From positions 124,001 to 188,000 of the forward strand of contig JAQWQD010000017.1 of the NCBI GenBank assembly GCA_029244985.1: DNA of 64,000 nucleotides, in the 5' to 3' direction. Position numbers and translations under genes: made by a program. The notes beneath the pieces are model-generated. The model saw only the letters and a list, made by a program, of their open reading frames with translations, did no database searches and was not told the origin of the DNA. The stretch comes from Gammaproteobacteria bacterium. GTDB taxonomy: Bacteria > Pseudomonadota > Gammaproteobacteria > Pseudomonadales > Pseudohongiellaceae. Positions 28,363 to 37,798 of the stretch are shown piece after piece; positions within the stretch are counted from its first letter, which is position 1, and the number at the start of each line of letters is the position of its first letter.

Positions 28363-28551
28363 ATGTACGTTTGTATTTGCCGACAAGTTACTGATCACCA
28401 GCTTCGAGATATCTGCCGAGGTGGCTCGAGTAATTTCACTGATATTCAGGCCCAAACTGGTATTGCCAGTGAGTGCGGTAAATGCGGAAAACTTGCTCAG
28501 ACTATCGTTAAAGAATTCAGTAAATCAGGCGCTGACTCCAGCGCTGGATAA
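28363..28551 (+). CDS. bfd: Bacterioferritin-associated ferredoxin
   Basis: The 62-residue protein has the [2Fe-2S] ligands of Bfd at the expected places: Cys4, Cys6, Cys38 and Cys41 (MYVCICRQVT and ECGKCGK). It reduces the heme of bacterioferritin so that stored iron leaves as Fe2+. It is preceded by a Fur box and followed 181 bp later by bfr, its partner. A fifth Cys, Cys18, is present. Confidence 0.95.
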   Translation: MYVCICRQVTDHQLRDICRGGSSNFTDIQAQTGIASECGKCGKLAQTIVKEFSKSGADSSAG

Positions 28552-28617
28552 TTTCTCTCTCGTTTTATTACTAACAGTATCTATTGTTTTGCTCGCGCGT
28601 GTCCGTTTAAACCGAAG

Positions 28618-28632
28618 TGGTATTGCTTATCA
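28618..28632 (+). promoter_or_regulatory. Weak Fur-like site upstream of bfr
   Basis: TGGTATTGCTTATCA matches the 7-1-7 Fur core at 11 of 15 positions, with an intact right half TATCA. It lies about 100 bp upstream of bfr, ahead of a TTGACA (28675-28680) that could be a -35 element. The weak match means it may be chance. Confidence 0.25.
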
Positions 28633-28732
28633 TTTAGATTTATTATAAAAATCAATGGCTTATGTGTATTTTTCTTGACATCTTAATAACAAAGAGCGAA
28701 CCTATAACAAGCCAATTGATGAGGAAAATTAA

Positions 28733-29197
28733 ATGCAATCTGACCCTAAAGTTATCAAATATCTCAATAAAGCTCTCGGGAATGAACTAGTTGCTATTAA
28801 CCAATATTTTCTTCATTCCCGTATTTATGAAGATTGGGGTCTGGTTAAACTTGCCGAGAAAGAATACGAAGAATCGATCGATGAGATGAAACACGCGGAT
28901 GAACTCACCAAGCGGATCTTATTTCTAGAGGGGCTGCCTAATTTGCAAGATCTAGGGAAGCTTTTTATCGGGGAAAATACTAAAGAGATGCTCGAATGCG
29001 ACTTGAAGTTGGAGCATATAGCGTGTCCCGATTTAAAAGAGGGCATCGCTTATTGTGAATCAGTTGCTGATTTCACGAGCCGCAATTTACTTTCTTCAAT
29101 ATTAGATAGTGAAGAAGAACACATAGATTGGTTAGAAACCCAGCTTTCTCTGATCGACAAAGTTGGACTAGAAAACTATCAGCAGTCAATGATGTAA
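28733..29197 (+). CDS. bfr: Bacterioferritin
   Basis: The 154-residue four-helix ferritin has every diiron ferroxidase ligand in canonical position (Glu18, Glu51, His54, Glu94, Glu127, His130) and Met52 for the inter-subunit heme. It assembles a 24-mer iron store in the cytosol. A GAGGA ribosome site precedes ATG 28733. With bfd, feoAB and the Fur box this is a compact iron uptake and storage locus. Confidence 0.97.
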   Translation: MQSDPKVIKYLNKALGNELVAINQYFLHSRIYEDWGLVKLAEKEYEESIDEMKHADELTKRILFLEGLPNLQDLGKLFIGENTKEMLECDLKLEHIACPDLKEGIAYCESVADFTSRNLLSSILDSEEEHIDWLETQLSLIDKVGLENYQQSMM

Positions 29198-29360
29198 CTA
29201 TAATAACTAGTGATATGGTGTCGGTTTTTTATTGCTAGTTTCAGCTGACCCAAGCTATACAATCCTCTCCTCTTGACGATACCCTTAATAAGTCTTTTCA
29301 AAAAGACCTATATTGTTGCCTAAATTTATTGGGTTCAGGACACTCATTGAGTAGTGCTTT

Positions 29361-30323
29361 ATGCATGCGTGTATCGATTTGGGATCAAACAGTTTTCATT
29401 TACTGATTGGCGAATGGGAAGACGGTCGCATACAAATTATTGAGCGCTTGAGCGAAAAGGTACAACTTGGTGAAAATATAAATATCAACGGCTATATCTC
29501 TCCTAAAATTTTTGAGCGAGGGCAGTCTTGCTTGCGAAGATTTAAACTGCTAATGAAACAATATCCGGTAAAAAGATACTGGGCCCTCGGCACTAATACC
29601 TTTCGTATAGCTAATAATGCAGAAGAATTCATTCAGGCAGCAAAAGTGGAAGGTATTGATATCTCAGTTATTAGTGGAGAGCAAGAGGCGGTTTTAATTT
29701 ATGCGGGAGTAATAACGGCATTGCCCCTCTCAGAACGCCGCAGACTAATAATTGATATTGGTGGTGGCAGTACAGAAATCATTGTCGGGCAAAAACATGA
29801 CCGTGTGCTTACAGAGTCATTGACCATAGGAAGCGTGAGTTGGCGCGATCGTTTTTTTAACAGTGCTCAACGGGAAAGTGGAATTTTATTGGAGCGTATG
29901 GATCTGGGGGTTGCGGCTGCAAAACAAGTTTTTGAGTCAATTTCTCCCAGCATAGAGAGGGCTGAATGGGAAGAAGCGTATGCATCCTCTGGTACCATAA
30001 AGATGCTAGCTTTTATCTGTGAAGCCCATGGTTATGGCGAGAATCAGATTCAATTGACTGCACTCCATAATCTTAAAGGTAAAATTGCTGAATGCATTGC
30101 TGACGGGTCGAATCTTGCTGGATTGAAACAACGTCGCCGAGACCTTTTGCCGGCTGGTTGGTGTATTTTGGTTGGTCTAATGGAATCTTATAAAGTCGAA
30201 ACTATAAATTTTAGTGCTACCGCATTGCGGGAAGGTATGCTGGACTTTATGGTGAAGAATGAGAAAACTTTGCAGGCACTGGAAACTAGCCAATTGCCCG
30301 AAGTTAGTTTTGCAAAAGGCTAG
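29361..30323 (+). CDS. ppx: Ppx/GppA-family phosphatase (short form)
   Basis: The 320-residue protein has the acetate/sugar kinase-like fold: DLGSNSFHLLIGEW (phosphate loop 1), ALGTNTFR, ISGEQEA and DIGGGSTEIIVG (phosphate loop 2). It hydrolyses polyphosphate or pppGpp. It is about 180 residues shorter than E. coli Ppx and lacks the C-terminal HD-like domains, so it is the two-domain type. It is convergent with ppk, stops 10 bp apart, giving a polyphosphate make-and-break pair. Confidence 0.88.
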   Translation: MHACIDLGSNSFHLLIGEWEDGRIQIIERLSEKVQLGENININGYISPKIFERGQSCLRRFKLLMKQYPVKRYWALGTNTFRIANNAEEFIQAAKVEGIDISVISGEQEAVLIYAGVITALPLSERRRLIIDIGGGSTEIIVGQKHDRVLTESLTIGSVSWRDRFFNSAQRESGILLERMDLGVAAAKQVFESISPSIERAEWEEAYASSGTIKMLAFICEAHGYGENQIQLTALHNLKGKIAECIADGSNLAGLKQRRRDLLPAGWCILVGLMESYKVETINFSATALREGMLDFMVKNEKTLQALETSQLPEVSFAKG

Positions 30324-30332
30324 AACGGCCGG

Positions 30333-32480
30333 CTAAGTCTGAGCAAGTTTGTTTAGAAGCTCGTTTTGTACATCTAGCTGGTGATTTTCCTGCTGTAAGC
30401 GCTCAACGTATTCTCCTGTGGCATTAAGCTCCCAGGTTTGTGTGGGAGACTCGAGATACACCTTCAACTCTTCTATTATGCGATTAGCATGCTTTTTCTT
30501 TAATATTGGAAAGCAAACTTCAATTCTGTTTGAAAGGTTTCTTTCCATTAGATCCGCAGATGAACAATAAACTGAATGTTCAGCATTTAAAAAATGATAA
30601 ACTCGCGAGTGCTCTAAAAATCTGCCCACTACTGAAATCACTCTAATGTTATCACTCACACCGGCGATGCCCGGTTTCAAACAACATGTGCCCCGAACGA
30701 TCAGGTCAATTTGTACGCCAGCTAGAGATGCTTCGTAGAACTCTTTGATTACTGCGGGATCTGTCAGTGCGTTCATTTTGCCAATAATTCTGGCGGGCTT
30801 TCCTTCTAAGGCAATCGCTTTTTCTTGTTGTACTAATTTAATGATAGCTTTGCGCAAATTAAACGGCGCGTGGACCAATAATTTTGGATGTAACTTTTTG
30901 CCCATACCAGTAATTTGCTGGAAAACTTTATGTACATCGGTACAAAGAGCTTCGTTAGCGGTTAGGAGGCTGTAGTCGGTATACAGCAGGGAATTTTTTC
31001 GATGATAATTACCAGTTCCCAAGTGGGTGTAGCGAATTAATTGACTCCCCTCCCTGCGCACGAACAGCAACATTTTTGCATGGGTCTTGTAGCCCATGAC
31101 GCCATAAACAACTACGGCGCCAGCTTCTTGCAATATGCTAGCAAAATTAATGTTTTCTTCTTCGTCGAAACGAGCCCGTAGCTCTATAACTACGGTCACT
31201 TCCTTGCCATTAAGTGCTGCTTCTGCCAAAGCTTCAACTAACTCGGATGACACATTGGTGCGATATAAAGTTTGCTTAATAGAGAGTACGCAAGGATCTT
31301 TTGCGGCCTGTCTTACCCAATCGATTATCGGCGTAAATGATTCATAGGGGTGAAGTAATAGTCGATCTTCTTTTTCTACAGCTGCGAATATATCGCTATT
31401 TTCTTCTAATGCTTTCGGGACGACTGGGGAAAATTTAGGAAACAGAAGTTCAGGGCGATCAATCATACTGGTCACTGCCATTAATCGTTGCAGATTCACG
31501 GGCCCATCGAGTCTAAAAAGCTCTTCATCCGAGAGGCTGAAACGTTCGAGCAAGTAGTTGGTTAGCGCCTCGGGGCATTCTTTTCCAACCTCCAGTTTCG
31601 TTGCAGCGCCAAAGCGGCGACTATGTAGCTCACCTTGTAAAGCGCTGGCAACATCTTCCACTTCGACTTTTGACATTTCCAAATCAGAATTTCGAGTCAC
31701 GCGAAATTGATGACACTCAGTCACCGACATGCCAGGGAAAAATTCATCAACATGGCAGTGAATAACAGAAGAAAGAAAAATAAAATTATCTCCGCCGGAA
31801 ATGATTTTTCCAGGAACCTTAATTAGCCTGGGTAAAGACCGAGGTGCGGGTACAATGGCGAGACCGCTTTCTCGACCAAAGGCATCTTTGCCATCTAAAG
31901 AAAGAATAAAGTTGAGGCTTTTATTCACTAATCTCGGAAACGGGTGAGCTGGGTCCAGTCCCAAGGGGCTTACAACAGGTAATACTTCTTCAAAAAAATA
32001 TTGTTTTGTCCATTCCGTAAGCTCTTTATTCCATTTCGAGCGATGAATAAAGTGGATGTTCTCATCGGCTAAGGAGGGCAGCAGATCATCGTTCAGTATT
32101 CGATACTGCTCATCAAGTGCTAATCGAACTTGTTCATGAATTTCCCTTAAGATTTGCTCAGGATATTGGCCATCGGCACCAGGGCGTTGTCGACCGAAAT
32201 CCAATTGTTTTTTTAACCCTGCGACACGGATTTCATAAAACTCATCCAAATTTGAACTAAATATAAGAAGGAAGATCAAGCGCTCAATCAAGGGGTGGTT
32301 CCGGTGCTTCGCTTGTTCTAGGACCCGCAGATTAAATTTTAAATAGCTAAGTTCGCGGTTCTCATAAAATTCGTGGCTGCTGAAATTTATTTCAGGTGTT
32401 TCAATGGCGCTCTGTTCCGGCTCAATAGCTGAATTATCAATCACAACTTCCAAGGTGTTTTTTCTAGGTGCCTGACTCAT
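30333..32480 (-). CDS. ppk: Polyphosphate kinase 1
   Basis: The 715-residue enzyme builds polyphosphate from ATP. It has the N-terminal helical domain (FYENRELSYLKFNLRVLEQA) and the phospholipase D-like catalytic domains, with the autophosphorylated His in GYKTHAKMLLFVRR and the downstream GTGNYHRKNSLLYTDYSL. IRVISVVGRFLEHSRVYHF lies near the C-terminus. Length is normal. It is convergent with ppx and divergent from the porin gene that carries a Pho box, consistent with phosphate stress metabolism; no Pho box was seen in front of ppk itself. Confidence 0.95.
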   Translation of the reverse strand: MSQAPRKNTLEVVIDNSAIEPEQSAIETPEINFSSHEFYENRELSYLKFNLRVLEQAKHRNHPLIERLIFLLIFSSNLDEFYEIRVAGLKKQLDFGRQRPGADGQYPEQILREIHEQVRLALDEQYRILNDDLLPSLADENIHFIHRSKWNKELTEWTKQYFFEEVLPVVSPLGLDPAHPFPRLVNKSLNFILSLDGKDAFGRESGLAIVPAPRSLPRLIKVPGKIISGGDNFIFLSSVIHCHVDEFFPGMSVTECHQFRVTRNSDLEMSKVEVEDVASALQGELHSRRFGAATKLEVGKECPEALTNYLLERFSLSDEELFRLDGPVNLQRLMAVTSMIDRPELLFPKFSPVVPKALEENSDIFAAVEKEDRLLLHPYESFTPIIDWVRQAAKDPCVLSIKQTLYRTNVSSELVEALAEAALNGKEVTVVIELRARFDEEENINFASILQEAGAVVVYGVMGYKTHAKMLLFVRREGSQLIRYTHLGTGNYHRKNSLLYTDYSLLTANEALCTDVHKVFQQITGMGKKLHPKLLVHAPFNLRKAIIKLVQQEKAIALEGKPARIIGKMNALTDPAVIKEFYEASLAGVQIDLIVRGTCCLKPGIAGVSDNIRVISVVGRFLEHSRVYHFLNAEHSVYCSSADLMERNLSNRIEVCFPILKKKHANRIIEELKVYLESPTQTWELNATGEYVERLQQENHQLDVQNELLNKLAQT

Positions 32481-32905
32481 AGCTATAGCAGTAAGAATTT
32501 AGTTTATGAATACATGTAATTTCGCTCCTAATCCTGTTATTTCCAGAACTAGGCCAAGGATTCTAGCATATCGGACAGAGTTAGGCCTGTTTGATACCTT
32601 GGAGTGGATCTAGTCTGATTTGGTCATAAACTGTCATATTTTTGTAATATTTTCTGGGTATATTGCCCTGAAGCAAAATTCTAAATATCAAAGATTTACA
32701 CTTAAACAGATAAATGCAATGTTGCAGGAAGGTGTCAGTTTGACTGACTTCAGTTGCTTTATATTTTTTCCTGTTAAACGACCGTCGGTGTTATTTACTA
32801 TTTCTAATTTTGCTAGAGCTGTGAGATTCGTATTAATGGATATACTAATTAGTAAAGTGTGGATGATTTCTTTTCCCCGATAGATGTATTTATTGGAACT
32901 ATTTT
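32481..32905. other. ppk/porin divergent region, no gene
   Basis: These 425 bases hold the Pho-type promoter of the porin gene (32631-32664) and then a leader of roughly 230 bases before ATG 32906. The open frame at 32620-32883 starts within the Pho box, has no ribosome site or family signature, and is not called as a gene. Confidence 0.55.
32631..32664 (+). promoter_or_regulatory. PhoB-type box and -10 element of the porin gene
   Basis: The direct repeats CTGTCAT (32631-32637) and TTGTAAT (32642-32648), 11 bp apart with an AT spacer, fit the Pho box consensus. A further half-site-like TGGTCAT lies at 32621-32627. Exactly 10 bp after the box is TATATT (32659-32664), the usual distance to the -10 of PhoB-activated promoters. 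No -35 consensus is present, as expected for such promoters. Confidence 0.7.
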
Positions 32906-34000
32906 ATGAATACAAGAAGTTTCTTTATTTTAGTTGGTATCAATTTTTTCTCAGTCAATGTGATTGCTCAAGGCAACCCTCCAACTCTTGACTGGGGTGG
33001 CCGTATTCAGGCAGATACTACCGCGTTTGATAATGATGCATTTTCTTATGGCAATGGCACCGAATTGCGGCGCGCGCGACTCTATGTAAGAGGCAATTTG
33101 TCCGACGATTGGGACTATAGGCTTCAGTACGATTTTGCGTCTGATGATCCTGAGTTGAAAGATGGTTATGTTCGTTATAATGGCTTCGAAAACACTCGAA
33201 TCACGCTAGGAAATTTTAAACAGTTTTCAAGCCTGGAAGAATTAACTAGTTCTAATAATATTACCTTCACAGAGCGAGCTCTTCTTAATTCATTAGTTAC
33301 GAGTAGGCGTTTAGGTGTTGGTATTCAACGCTGGAATGAACGTTATAGTGTTGCTGTTTCTACTTATACCCACGAAGCTAAGAATCTTGTCCGCGGCAGC
33401 GGAGTTGCCAGCCGCTTTGTTTATAGACCCGAACTGGAAGGCAAACTTTTTCATTTGGGTGTCAACGTTGCCAGAGAAGAAGATGATGATGACGTTGTGC
33501 GTATAGGGTCGCGACCAGAATCACATCAGGATGACCACAGAATCGTTAACACCGATAAAATTCCAGGGGTCGATAACTATAACAAATTGGGTTTTGAGAC
33601 AGCCTTTGTAAATGGCCGGTTTTCAGGCCAAGCGGAATATGTGAAGCAAAATTTAGAGCGTGATGCCGGTTCTGACTTGGATTTTGAAGGTTACTACGCC
33701 TATGTAAGCTACTTTTTGACAAATGATTCTCGGCCGTACAGTAACACTAATGCAGCCTTTAGTACGGTTTCACCTTCCAGTTCAAGTGGAGCTTGGGAAG
33801 TGGCGGCAAGGGTAAGTCATTTGGATTTAAATAGTATCGATATCATGGGTGGCGCAGTAGATACTATTGCATTTGGTATAAATTACTACATGACTCGAAA
33901 TCTTCGCTTCGCGGCTAATTATGTAATGGCTGATTCTGATGATGTAGCTGGTGACGACGATCCAAACTCTCTTGTATTTAGACTTCGTTGGACTTTTTAG
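32906..34000 (+). CDS. Phosphate-selective porin O/P-type outer-membrane protein
   Basis: The 364-residue barrel has a signal peptide ending VIAQG. It then has the OprO/OprP family features GNGTELRRARLYVRGNLSDDWDYR, given here as ELRRARLYVRG and DDWDYRLQYDFA, plus RITLGNFKQFSSLEELTSSN and LVFRLRWTF at the C-terminus with terminal Phe. Such porins pass phosphate or polyphosphate across the outer membrane. The Pho box upstream and the neighbouring ppk, ppx and phoR support a phosphate role. The arginine-ladder residues cannot be checked here. Confidence 0.88.
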   Translation: MNTRSFFILVGINFFSVNVIAQGNPPTLDWGGRIQADTTAFDNDAFSYGNGTELRRARLYVRGNLSDDWDYRLQYDFASDDPELKDGYVRYNGFENTRITLGNFKQFSSLEELTSSNNITFTERALLNSLVTSRRLGVGIQRWNERYSVAVSTYTHEAKNLVRGSGVASRFVYRPELEGKLFHLGVNVAREEDDDDVVRIGSRPESHQDDHRIVNTDKIPGVDNYNKLGFETAFVNGRFSGQAEYVKQNLERDAGSDLDFEGYYAYVSYFLTNDSRPYSNTNAAFSTVSPSSSSGAWEVAARVSHLDLNSIDIMGGAVDTIAFGINYYMTRNLRFAANYVMADSDDVAGDDDPNSLVFRLRWTF

Positions 34001-34060
34001 CAAAAAGATAGGTTGGCTATTGACTCTGAAATTGTTGCCTTGAAATTCTGTGTGTTGTGG

Positions 34061-35419
34061 TCAGTGATTACTTTCAAGTACGAGGTTGTATTGGTCTTCG
34101 TCTTTATTCGATAATTGGCTGACCCTTGTGAGCGGTAGTTTGCAGATAAAGAGGCTGCCTTTTCCAGTTTCGCTGGAGATTTCTAAATCTGCATCGTGGC
34201 GCATCAAAATGTGCTTTACGATGGCAAGGCCTAATCCGGTGCCCCCAGTCTCTGATGAGCGACTAATATCGACTCGATAAAAGCGCTCAGTTAGACGAGG
34301 CAAATGTTGCTGGTCAATACCAATGCCATTGTCTCTAACAGAAATATCGAAAGATTCTTCAGACAGTTTTGCAAATAATTCTATTTTGCCATAGTGAGGT
34401 GTGTACTTCGCTGCATTGACAACCAGGTTAGAAATTGTGCTATACAATTCGCTGCGTTTACCAGTAATAAGGACGGACTCATCACAATCAATTGAAAACT
34501 GATGAGATTTCTCAAGGAACATTTGCTGAGTATCGGCTTCTATTTCATTGATCAGTGTTGATATCTTAATTTTTTCTTGAAGCTTCGGAAGAGTCTTTGT
34601 TTCGAGTGCGCTGAGAACTAGTAAATCCCGAACTACGTTCTCCATTCGATGGGCTTGCTGTTTCATCTGCAGCATTGGTTTCTCCCATTTAGGATCCAAG
34701 TCTTTTATATTGTCGATGATGGTTTCGAGATATCCTTTAAATACCGTGATCGGAGTACTAAGTTCGTGGGAAACACTGCCCACAAAATCCTTGCGCATAT
34801 TTTCAAGTCGTTGTATTTGAGTTACGTCTCTTGCGATTATTATGCGTTCGCTCTCGCCGAATAGTGCAATCTGGTATTCAATAAATTTTTGGGGATTGGT
34901 AGGGGACTCGATCTTAAGAGTTTCATCATATTTTTGGCTATAGAAATACTCAAGAAATTGCGGATCGCTTATGAGGTTTGTTATAGGTTGGTTGCGATCC
35001 TGATGCTTTTTGAATCCTAATAACTTCTCACTTCTTAAATTCCACCAATCTAAATTGCCTTGTTTGTCAGTCATCATCAGGGCCGCCTCTAGAACAGTTG
35101 ATGATTCTTGTGCCTTGCCTAATATTACTCCTAATAAGTGACTTGATTTTTTTTCTTGCTTTTGGATTTGATGAATAATGTCAAAAATATTGTTCCATAA
35201 ACCAAAACTGTTCGGAGGGTCTATTTTATTTTCTGTGGAAGTATTTAATAGCCAACGATTTAGACGTTTTAGTTGGTAGAGGTTGACTATCGTAAGAGTA
35301 AGAAGTGCAAGCAGCCACATTAGTATGAGTTCGCCAATAAGGATACCTATCGCACTGGAGAACCCTAGAGCGACTAAGCAATATTTTAATTCTGTTCGCC
35401 ATTTATACACAGTAAACAC
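34061..35419 (-). CDS. phoR: Phosphate regulon sensor histidine kinase PhoR
   Basis: The 452-residue protein (GTG 35419) has two N-terminal membrane helices (about 12-45) and a PAS domain (about 110-195, SSTVLEAALMMTDKQGNLDWW). The HisKA domain has the phospho-acceptor in DFVGSVSHELSTPITVFKGY, followed by a HATPase with NAAKYTPHYG (N box), DNGIGID (G1) and GGTGLGLAIVKHIL (G2). The short membrane part without a large periplasmic loop plus the PAS is the PhoR layout. It would phosphorylate PhoB, but no phoB gene lies next to it; upstream is a 368-bp gap and an unrelated gene. Context with the porin and ppk supports the name. Confidence 0.85.
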   Translation of the reverse strand: MFTVYKWRTELKYCLVALGFSSAIGILIGELILMWLLALLTLTIVNLYQLKRLNRWLLNTSTENKIDPPNSFGLWNNIFDIIHQIQKQEKKSSHLLGVILGKAQESSTVLEAALMMTDKQGNLDWWNLRSEKLLGFKKHQDRNQPITNLISDPQFLEYFYSQKYDETLKIESPTNPQKFIEYQIALFGESERIIIARDVTQIQRLENMRKDFVGSVSHELSTPITVFKGYLETIIDNIKDLDPKWEKPMLQMKQQAHRMENVVRDLLVLSALETKTLPKLQEKIKISTLINEIEADTQQMFLEKSHQFSIDCDESVLITGKRSELYSTISNLVVNAAKYTPHYGKIELFAKLSEESFDISVRDNGIGIDQQHLPRLTERFYRVDISRSSETGGTGLGLAIVKHILMRHDADLEISSETGKGSLFICKLPLTRVSQLSNKDEDQYNLVLESNH

Positions 35420-35787
35420 TCAGGAAAATAATTAGAAAAGCACTATCTACTTAGGTGGCTATTTTTCCTAACCAATCTTTGACATTGTAGACGTAAGCTC
35501 TCATTAGAGCTACCGTAGTTATATCAATCTAACGACCTTTGCTTGAGATATAAACACGAAGTTTTAGTAATTTTATTTGATGTTGCTCTAATTGCGTGTC
35601 TAAGCTAATTAATCCACTGCTGCGCCATTACGAACTAAGATATTAAGCCGTATTTTCCTTGCTGGCAGGGTGGTATAGGATTGGAATTATCGCGAATAGC
35701 TTGCGCAAAGTACTTTATGATCTGTCCGCGATCGGCGAATTAAGATAGACTTCAGCGCCGGATTAATTAGAAAATTTGAGATTCAAT
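35420..35787. other. phoR/oxidoreductase intergenic region, no gene seen
   Basis: These 368 bases separate divergent genes. I found no open frame with a ribosome site, no Pho box in front of phoR and no stable hairpin. The promoters of both genes presumably lie here. Confidence 0.45.
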
Positions 35788-36807
35788 ATGAAGAATCAAC
35801 GTGTAATCTTTGTGAAACGCCCTTTAGGTGAGCCGGGTGATGACTGTTTTCGCTTCGATGAGATCGATGTGCCTGAGCTCGAAGATAATCAGATTCTAGT
35901 AAAGGTCTGCTGGTTATCTCTTGATCCCTATATGAGAGGAAGAATGAATGATGGAAAATCCTATGCAGATCCGATGCAGATCGGAGATGTAATGACAGGA
36001 GAGTCATCGGGCATTGTTGTTAAATCTACCTCTGATACATTTGCTGTAGGAGATTATGTTGCAGTGCATAAGGGCTGGCAGTCTTATGTTGTCTGTGAGG
36101 CTGATGACAAGAGGCTGATGAAGATCGATATCACTAACGGTACACTATCAGCCCATCTAGGCGTTGTTGGAATGCCTGGACGGACTGCTTATTTCGGTTT
36201 GAATGAAGTTGGTAAGCCTCAGGATGGTGAAACACTAGTAGTGGCTGCAGCTTCAGGGGCTGTGGGCTCTGCTGTAGGTCAGATCGCAAAAATTCTCGGA
36301 CTTCGAGCTGTAGGAATCGCCGGTGGGCCAGAGAAGTGCAGCTACGTTACTGAAGAATTAGAATTTGACGCCTGCATCGATTACAAGGCTGATAATTTTT
36401 CTAAAGAATTGAAAGCTGCTTGTCCAGATGGCGTAGATATTTATTTCGAAAACGTTGGTGGGGCAGTGACAAAAGAGGTAGCACGGCTACTTAATCCTGG
36501 GGCGAGAGTGCCAATCTGCGGATATATCTCAAATTACAACGATGAAGATATTTCGAAGTCTGAATCACCATTTCATATTTTGAAAAAACTTGATGAGGTT
36601 CCTGAGCACCGGTTTTTTGTAGTATTCGAATGGCTTGAGCGCTACCAAGAAGCGACCCAGCAACTGGGTCAGTGGGTTAGTGAAGGGCGCTTAAAATATC
36701 GAGAAAGCATCGGAGAAGGGCTAGAAAATGCCCCAGAACTATTTCGCGGCTTATTAAAAGGTAGGAATTTTGGCAAGCAATTAGTAAAAGTTGCGGAAGA
36801 AAGGTAA
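35788..36807 (+). CDS. NADP-dependent medium-chain reductase (CurA/PTGR-like)
   Basis: I start at ATG 35788 (339 residues); an in-frame TTG four codons earlier is less likely. The zinc-free MDR fold is shown by SLDPYMRGRM and GQVMTGESSG-like DVMTGESSGIV, PGRTAYFGL, the NADP motif AASGAVGSAVGQIAKILG and FENVGG. Relatives reduce the double bond of enones such as leukotriene B4, prostaglandins or curcumin. Its stop overlaps the ATG of the next SDR gene (ATGA), so the two are translationally coupled. A role in breaking down or detoxifying lipid-like enones is inferred. Confidence 0.88.
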   Translation: MKNQRVIFVKRPLGEPGDDCFRFDEIDVPELEDNQILVKVCWLSLDPYMRGRMNDGKSYADPMQIGDVMTGESSGIVVKSTSDTFAVGDYVAVHKGWQSYVVCEADDKRLMKIDITNGTLSAHLGVVGMPGRTAYFGLNEVGKPQDGETLVVAAASGAVGSAVGQIAKILGLRAVGIAGGPEKCSYVTEELEFDACIDYKADNFSKELKAACPDGVDIYFENVGGAVTKEVARLLNPGARVPICGYISNYNDEDISKSESPFHILKKLDEVPEHRFFVVFEWLERYQEATQQLGQWVSEGRLKYRESIGEGLENAPELFRGLLKGRNFGKQLVKVAEER

Positions 36808-37637
36808 TGACCAAAGTGGTTAATGAAAATTTTCAGATAGCGGATTTGTTTTCGCTCTCAAACAAAACAGCATTAATAACTGGAGGAAGTAGCGGTCTGG
36901 GTTTGGTGATGGCGAAAGGGTTGTTGCAGAACGGTGCTAAAGTTGTAATTGCTTCACGCAGGAAAAAAAAATGTGACCTGGCACTGGAAGAACTTAAAGC
37001 TTACGGAGAAGTATACGCTTTTTCAGCGGATGTCACTCAGTCAGAGCCGCGAGAAAAGCTGCTTGAATTTGTAGATGATAAGCTGGGCAGCCTGAGTATT
37101 CTGCTCAATAATGCAGGGGCGAATTGGGGTGCCTCTCTAGAAGATTATCCCGACGAAGGTTTCGCCAAGGTAATGGATATCAATCTCAATGCTGTATTCT
37201 CCTTAAGCCGAGATGCGGTTCCTCTATTGAGTAAAGCAGCATCTGCTAAGGATCCAGCTCGAATCATTAACATAGGCTCTATGGATGGAATTCATGTTCC
37301 CATAGTTCAGCGCGTGCCAACTTTTGCATACTCGGCAAGTAAAGCAGCTTTGCACCATTTGACCAAAGCAATGGCGGTCGAATTGGCACCCAAGCAGATT
37401 ACGGTTAATGCAGTCGCTCCTGGCTTTTTTGAATCTCGCATGACTGACTACATTTTTGAACATTACCTTGATGACATCGAAGATGATTGCCCACTGCATC
37501 GTATCGGTCAGCCCCAAGAGATAATTGGGATTGTTGCCTATTTAGCGTCAAAAGCTGGATCCTATACCAATGGCGCGGTGATTCCCGTTGATGGAGGTAC
37601 TAGTATTTCAAAAGGTCAGCGTGATTGGATGTCCTAG
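36807..37637 (+). CDS. Short-chain dehydrogenase/reductase
   Basis: The 276-residue classical SDR has TGGSSGLG (cofactor), NNAGANWG, Ser in INIGSMDG and the catalytic YSASKAALHHL. It ends with SYTNGAVIPVDGG. It overlaps the upstream MDR gene by one base and therefore belongs to the same operon. With the second SDR and an acyl-CoA dehydrogenase downstream it probably acts on an acyl or alcohol intermediate. Substrate unknown. Confidence 0.88.
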   Translation: MTKVVNENFQIADLFSLSNKTALITGGSSGLGLVMAKGLLQNGAKVVIASRRKKKCDLALEELKAYGEVYAFSADVTQSEPREKLLEFVDDKLGSLSILLNNAGANWGASLEDYPDEGFAKVMDINLNAVFSLSRDAVPLLSKAASAKDPARIINIGSMDGIHVPIVQRVPTFAYSASKAALHHLTKAMAVELAPKQITVNAVAPGFFESRMTDYIFEHYLDDIEDDCPLHRIGQPQEIIGIVAYLASKAGSYTNGAVIPVDGGTSISKGQRDWMS

Positions 37638-37798
37638 TCGGCCTTAGCTTAATTCGCCCCTCAGCACTTGTTCTTGTTGCAGGTGCTTGCTAATTTAACA
37701 CTCCATTTCAAGAATTCTGTAGGTTATAACGGTATTTCATTTCGGTGTTTTGTTAAAACTAACCATATTAAAGAAGCGAGACTAAGGGCAAAATAAGT

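Noticed and set aside
28421-28648. 75-residue open frame on + overlapping bfd
   Set aside because: Different frame over bfd, whose Cys ligands are exact.
29292-29307. GTCTTTT..AAAAGAC hairpin upstream of ppx
   Set aside because: Short AT stem; no sign of attenuator or riboswitch.
32620-32883. 87-residue open frame on + before the porin gene
   Set aside because: Starts within the Pho box, no ribosome site or known family; more likely a long leader.
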